Positions 59,421 through 64,000 of a DNA stretch of 64,000 nt are shown here, one piece after another. A program made the position numbers and the translations under genes. Under the pieces are notes generated by a model that worked only from the letters and a program-made list of their open reading frames with translations, did not search any database and was not told the DNA's origin. Source of the stretch: Strigamia acuminata (Eukaryota; Arthropoda; Chilopoda; Geophilomorpha; Linotaeniidae). How positions within the stretch are numbered: position 1 is the first letter of the stretch; each line of letters starts with the position of its first letter. The stretch spans positions 1,911,501-1,975,500 of the forward strand of contig OX442324.1 in NCBI GenBank assembly GCA_949358305.1, given 5' to 3'.

Positions 59421-61540
59421 ATTTCTGAGTTCAGTGATCTGTTTAGTTCCCAAGAGGTCCGCCATTTTGCTTCCAAGGTGGAACGGTATTACGCATTTTG
59501 TTTGTTTTCTAGTTTACCAAGCCCATTTTTCATCCTGTATTGTTTCTTAGGTTTCAATTAGCAAATGTTGAAATATCTAAATGCGTCTGCGAAAAAACTG
59601 GCGAAAAACATGAAGGTATTCCTAAAAATGACAAACCGATTAAGCCTAGTTCTCTCTTTGTCCAACTTACCGTTGAAAATACACCGATTCAACTAATTAA
59701 ATAATAAACAATGTGATTATTTTGATGAACCAAAATGTTTGTACAACATTGTGGTTGTTTATCTGGCGAAAAGAATATCTGCAATGAAGCCAGAGGAATT
59801 TTGAGAAACAAGTTAAGCATACTGGTTGGCGTCGACCTTTCCCTACTGCCTTTGCGCACTTTTTCATGTATTCATCCGCGGTTGGTGACAATTGTTTTCA
59901 ACTAGATCCTGCTTGACCAATAGCAAACCTTCATTTGAGAAACAAATAAAATGATTGGTTTGCTGGAATTAAAAAAATGTGTTTAAAGTTGGCAGATAAT
60001 GCCAATTTGAACATTCTTCTGCAACAAGGTTTTAGTGTGGTACAGGAAATGAATAACACTTGCTATCTATTGTCACCTGCTATCCATTTAATGTATTCAT
60101 TCTGATTTTCCTTTTTGAGCTAGGATCGGAGGCAGATTTACGTTCTTTTTCAGGGCCCCAAATAGAAATTTTTCCCCACAGCCAGATGGAGCCTTACTCT
60201 TCCCTTCTCCTGTGACAACCTCGGTGGTAACATAGAGTAAAGATGACTTTATGGTGGTAAGAACCTATAAACAGAGCTGGCTCAGACGTCGTTTTTTCGG
60301 ACCTCAGGCCGAGGTTCGGCGCTCAGAGACGCCCTGCACTTACAGATTTCTAAGAAAACTTGATAAAAATTCTTTTTTTTACAAATATTTTGGGTCTCCA
60401 ATGGCCACTAATATGAAAGTGAAAAACAATAAACCGATGCAAAGTTTAGCACCATATTTCAAATCTGTAAATGTGAGAAGGACAAACAGCCAAGAATCCT
60501 GAATTGGGAGATGAATCACAGCCCACGAACCTCACTTGTCAGACTCAGGACTCCATAGCTAAAAACTGAACAAAAATTAAAATATTTTGTTTTACTTCAA
60601 TTTTAAAACAAAAATGACATCATTTCCTGTCCTATTTATGAAATTAATAAATTAAAAAAATAATAAATTACTTATTGTATTTTTATTTTTGAATGCAGCT
60701 ATACAACATATTATAGTGATCTATCCTGGCTAATGGATGGTCGTGAATTTGGATGATTTATTTGTGAATTTTGAATTTGAAGGCTGCCAAACTTGGCCTC
60801 CTCCACAATCTTGCTGCTTTGGAGATGATTATAGAAATTTGTATTTCAAGTTCAAAAAGCATCTGCAGGACTTTTTTCTAATGACATCAACATGACGTCA
60901 TCCAGCATCCTTATTAACTTTACACACAAGAAAGTAAAATAAGTCTTCAATTAAAACAATTTTCATAGTAACGACGACCCAATTGCGAAATTAATTTCAA
61001 CTACAACCCAAGAAGTTTCATCAAATGTTCCATCAAAATTCAAAAGACGTTTGAAACAACTTGAAAAAAATGAGCTTAGTCATCCAGCCAATGAGCATGC
61101 GCCACTCGGTTGACGTAATGAAATTAAAATCGACGGTTATCGGTTTTGACGAAATAAAATATTTTTTATTTTCTATTTCTATTTCTATTTCTTTATTCTT
61201 TTCCTTCATAAAGGCTGAGCTAATCAAAGACCGAAAGATCGATCCACATTTTTTTAACACAGGGTATGTTGCTGCGGCTAGTCTCGTTCTCTAGGCCTAA
61301 TAAACCTTGCATAGATAAAATTAGCCTGCTGAATCCCGAATGACGGGACTATTTCGTACAGCTGCGTGTAGCAACACGAAGAAGAATCTGCTAATGCTAG
61401 GCTATATATCTTGTTACATTAGGCATACTGTCTTAGCAACGCGTTTCAGATATACGTAGGTGCCGAATATAGAAAAAATGGAGAAATTTAAATGATTATA
61501 ATTAACAATTTCAACTGATTTCAGACACATTACATACAGA
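59421..61540. other. no gene recognised upstream of SPATA20
   Basis: An 83-codon frame (60251-60502, plus) is basic and unrecognised. GGCCGAGGTTCGGCGCTCAG near 60308 is a small GC-rich patch. CAGCCAATGAGCATGCGCCA (about 61085) has a CCAAT box and an NRF1-like GCATGCGC, and could be SPATA20 promoter DNA. Confidence 0.4.
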
Positions 61541-63613
61541 ATGGCGTCAGGAAGCAGCGCAATTTATGTCACTGGAAATAAACTGCAAGATGCAAAATCT
61601 CCATATTTGTTGCAACATGCACGTAATCCTGTCAATTGGTATACATAATAATTTTGTCAATTGAAATTGAATTGCAATGACGTTTTGTTGCAGGTATCCC
61701 TGGGGTGCAGAAGCATTAGATAAAGCTAAACAAGAGAATAAGCCTATTTTCCTCTCTGGTGAATAATAACTGTCAATTTTAGAATGATCTTCCTTAGCGC
61801 ATAATGTCCGTGAGATCAACCTTAGGGTTGCCGTTGCCATGCGTCACAGTCCGAGCCGTTTCATTTTTTCAACCAGAAATTTGGAGGCGGGTTTTCCCCG
61901 GACCATGTCCTCTGTTTTTTTCGGTGTCTGGGTACTTCGAATTCTGTCGAATTCGAATTTTTTTTAGTTATCAATTTCAATGATTTCGTTATTTTTTACA
62001 CAAGTGGGACTGCGCTACCACACCAGTCTTTAACGCTTGAGCAGATTAAGCACTAATAAGCTACTGATCAGATGGGATTTTAGTGCTACATGAGAAGTAG
62101 TATTTTTTGTGCTACTGATGCTGGCAATGATTTGTTTACATTTCAATTTTCTACTTTTTATAACACAAAAAATTGTTTGATTGATTGATTGATTGATTTG
62201 ATTTGACTATTTTCAGTTGGGTATTCGACGTGCCATTGGTGTCACGTAATGGAAAAGGAGTCATTTGAGGATAATGAAGTTGCAAAAATTATGAATAAAT
62301 GTTTTGTTAATATTAAAGTTGATCGAGAGGAAAGACCGGACATCGACAAAGTTTACATGACTTACGTCCAAGTAAATATACATGGTTTAAAATTTTCTTT
62401 CGATCTGTCCTTTAATAGCAGACAAATAAAATCGTAGCAAGATTTTCCGAAACAGTGGCGTAGCAATCGGGTTGCGGCGCGAGGTCAGGATGGTGGATAA
62501 ATATTGAATAGCCACTATACATCTAACCAAATACCGAAAATAAAATCGTAGCTACGGATCTGCTAAAGGGTCCATCATCCCAACTTGCACACTTGTTGCT
62601 ATGCCACTGTTCAGAAATGTCAGATATTGCCACTGAGTGAAATATTTACTTTGCATTGATACAAACTATGGTAACTAATAGTTAGGGATTGTTTTTGTAT
62701 TTTTGTTTGTAGGCAACTACTGGAAGTGGAGGTTGGCCCATGAGTGTATGGTTAACGCCAGATTTAAAACCAATTTATGGAGGAACATACTTTCCACCAT
62801 CTGATAACTACCTAAACCAGCCTAGTTTTACAACTGTATTAATAGGAATAGCTAAGCAGGTAACTCCAAATTAGCTTCACCTGTCATATTGAGACGTTAT
62901 AAAAAGCATTTTACATAAAAACATACAACTTCGATTCAGTGATGAAACGTTTTTTCTTTATTCTTCCAATATTAATTAATATTGATAGTGGGATGAAGAT
63001 AAAACGAGAATCGAGAGGTCGGGAAACATCATAGTAGATGCCATTATGAGAGAGAATTCACATTTGGTTAAGAGCGAGGCTATTCCAAGCTCGTCCTACG
63101 TCCACAAAGCCTATCAACAGTTATCCAATTCGTTTGACACCAAGTTTGGTGGTTTCAACAATGCACCAAAGTTTCCTCAACCAGGTGCATTGTGGAATAG
63201 GATGAATTAAATTATTTGATTGATCTCCTTCAATGTGTTTCAGTGAATATGAAGTTTCTACTGAGTTTCTACAGCTCCAAGCCAAATTCTGTTGAGGGGA
63301 AAAGAAGTTTGGAAATGTGTTGTCATACGTTACAAATGATTTCTAAAGGAGGCATTCACGACCACATTTGCCAGGTATTTTTTGAACAGTAATTAAGATT
63401 GAACAATATTTTACAAATGTATTTTTTAAGTAGGGTTTTCATAGATATTCAACTGATAATGAATGGCACGTACCGCATTTTGAGAAAATGCTCTACGATC
63501 AAGCGCAATTAGCCGAAGTGTACACCGATGCTTACCAAATAACCAAAGACGCGTTGTTTAAGGAAATGGTTTATGATATTTTGGCTTATGTCACTAGAGA
63601 TCTTAGTGATAAG
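61541..63613 (+). CDS. SPATA20: SPATA20-type protein (DUF255, thioredoxin-like), 5' part, 7 exons
   Basis: Coding exons 61541-61638, 61694-61758, 62217-62371, 62713-62859, 62989-63184, 63244-63374 and 63434-63613 total 972 nt (324 aa) with consistent phases; the gene runs past the right edge. Family marks: [38 protein letters not shown] (Cys 60 and 63 form a CxxC), [70 protein letters not shown] and [14 protein letters not shown]. The N-terminal domain is thioredoxin-like; the family continues with an alpha/alpha toroid resembling six-hairpin glycosidases, cut here. Its biochemical role is not settled in any animal, though it is linked to spermatogenesis in mammals. The ATG opens MASGSS, like the vertebrate start. 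A 3' splice site TTTCAG at 61518-61523 suggests a noncoding first exon. A small hAT-like element sits in the third intron. Confidence 0.93.
62453..62609. mobile_element. short hAT-like MITE in SPATA20 intron 3
   Basis: CAGTGGCGTAGCAA at the left matches the inverted right end CAGTGGCATAGCAA at 13 of 14 positions. Flanking 8-mers TTCCGAAA (62445-62452) and TTCAGAAA (62610-62617) differ at one base, as an aged hAT 8-bp target duplication would. 157 bp, non-coding. Confidence 0.8.
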
Positions 63614-64000
63614 GTAAAATCACTTTCGTTCGATAATTCTAGTAGGTGCAATTAATTACCATGGATAAGTGAAAATGCGAATTTTACTTTTCTGAAAAAA
63701 TGTAAATGAAAGACAGACTTATTTGGAAAACTAAATTCCAGGTGTACGGGGTAGATTTTGGGCGTTTTGCGCATTGAAAACTGCATGTAAACTGCCATGC
63801 ATGCGAAAATTAAAAACTTAGATTGGAATTTTGTCGAATCGTCGTAGTAACGATACGTTAGGCCGACAACACTTTGTACAGAAAACGATGTGAAATGAGC
63901 TAAAAATACGATTTCTGGCGTCAGAATTTGATTTGTTTAAGGGCTGAAATAAGCGAACTAATGCCATGTAAGTGCACATAGTTATCCGGATAAATAAAGT
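63614..64000 (+). other. start of the next SPATA20 intron, to the window edge
   Basis: After the GTAAAA donor at 63614 no further exon is recognisable before the window ends. It is longer than the gene's other introns here except intron 2. Confidence 0.6.

Noticed and set aside
60251-60502. 83-codon basic frame before SPATA20
   Set aside because: No recognised domain; wrong phase and no donor to link it to the SPATA20 first exon.

Overview
The window looks like animal nuclear DNA, AT-rich and full of microsatellites. The three genes I can build are spliced by GT-AG rules, mostly with introns of 50-100 bp. Robo and neuroglian follow the arthropod gene plan (robo with CC0/CC1/CC2 motifs, neuroglian with an FIGQY tail), so an arthropod, perhaps a crustacean, is the best guess. 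The species cannot be named from the sequence.

Layout. Positions 1 to about 18.1 kb hold no gene I can support: simple repeats, three miniature inverted-repeat elements (4930-5456, 5782-6025, 6460-6862) and a 25-bp minisatellite (16.03-16.25 kb). From 18505 to 41657 on the + strand lies a complete roundabout (robo) axon-guidance receptor: 25 coding exons, 4464 nt, 1487 aa. A 15.2-kb first intron precedes the rest. A second, unreported-by-ORF-length first coding exon (33065-33137) also encodes a signal peptide and joins exon 2 in the same phase. From 50148 down to 45237 on the - strand lies a complete neuroglian/L1-type adhesion receptor: 17 coding exons, 3783 nt, 1260 aa. Robo and neuroglian are tail to tail, with 3.6 kb between stop codons.

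The region 50.2-61.5 kb holds the likely neuroglian 5' exon(s) and promoter elements, then a gene-poor stretch with a degenerate repeat array (58.4-59.4 kb). From 61541 to the right edge is the 5' part of a SPATA20-type gene (thioredoxin-like DUF255 domain, CHWCH motif): seven coding exons, 324 aa, continuing beyond the window.

Robo (Slit receptor) and neuroglian (L1-family homophilic adhesion receptor, ankyrin-binding) both act at the neuronal surface in axon growth and guidance, so this is a two-gene neural locus. Exon models were built by hand. Each was checked by open frame, intron phase, total length divisible by three, and domain order. Transcript ends and 5' noncoding exons are inferences.
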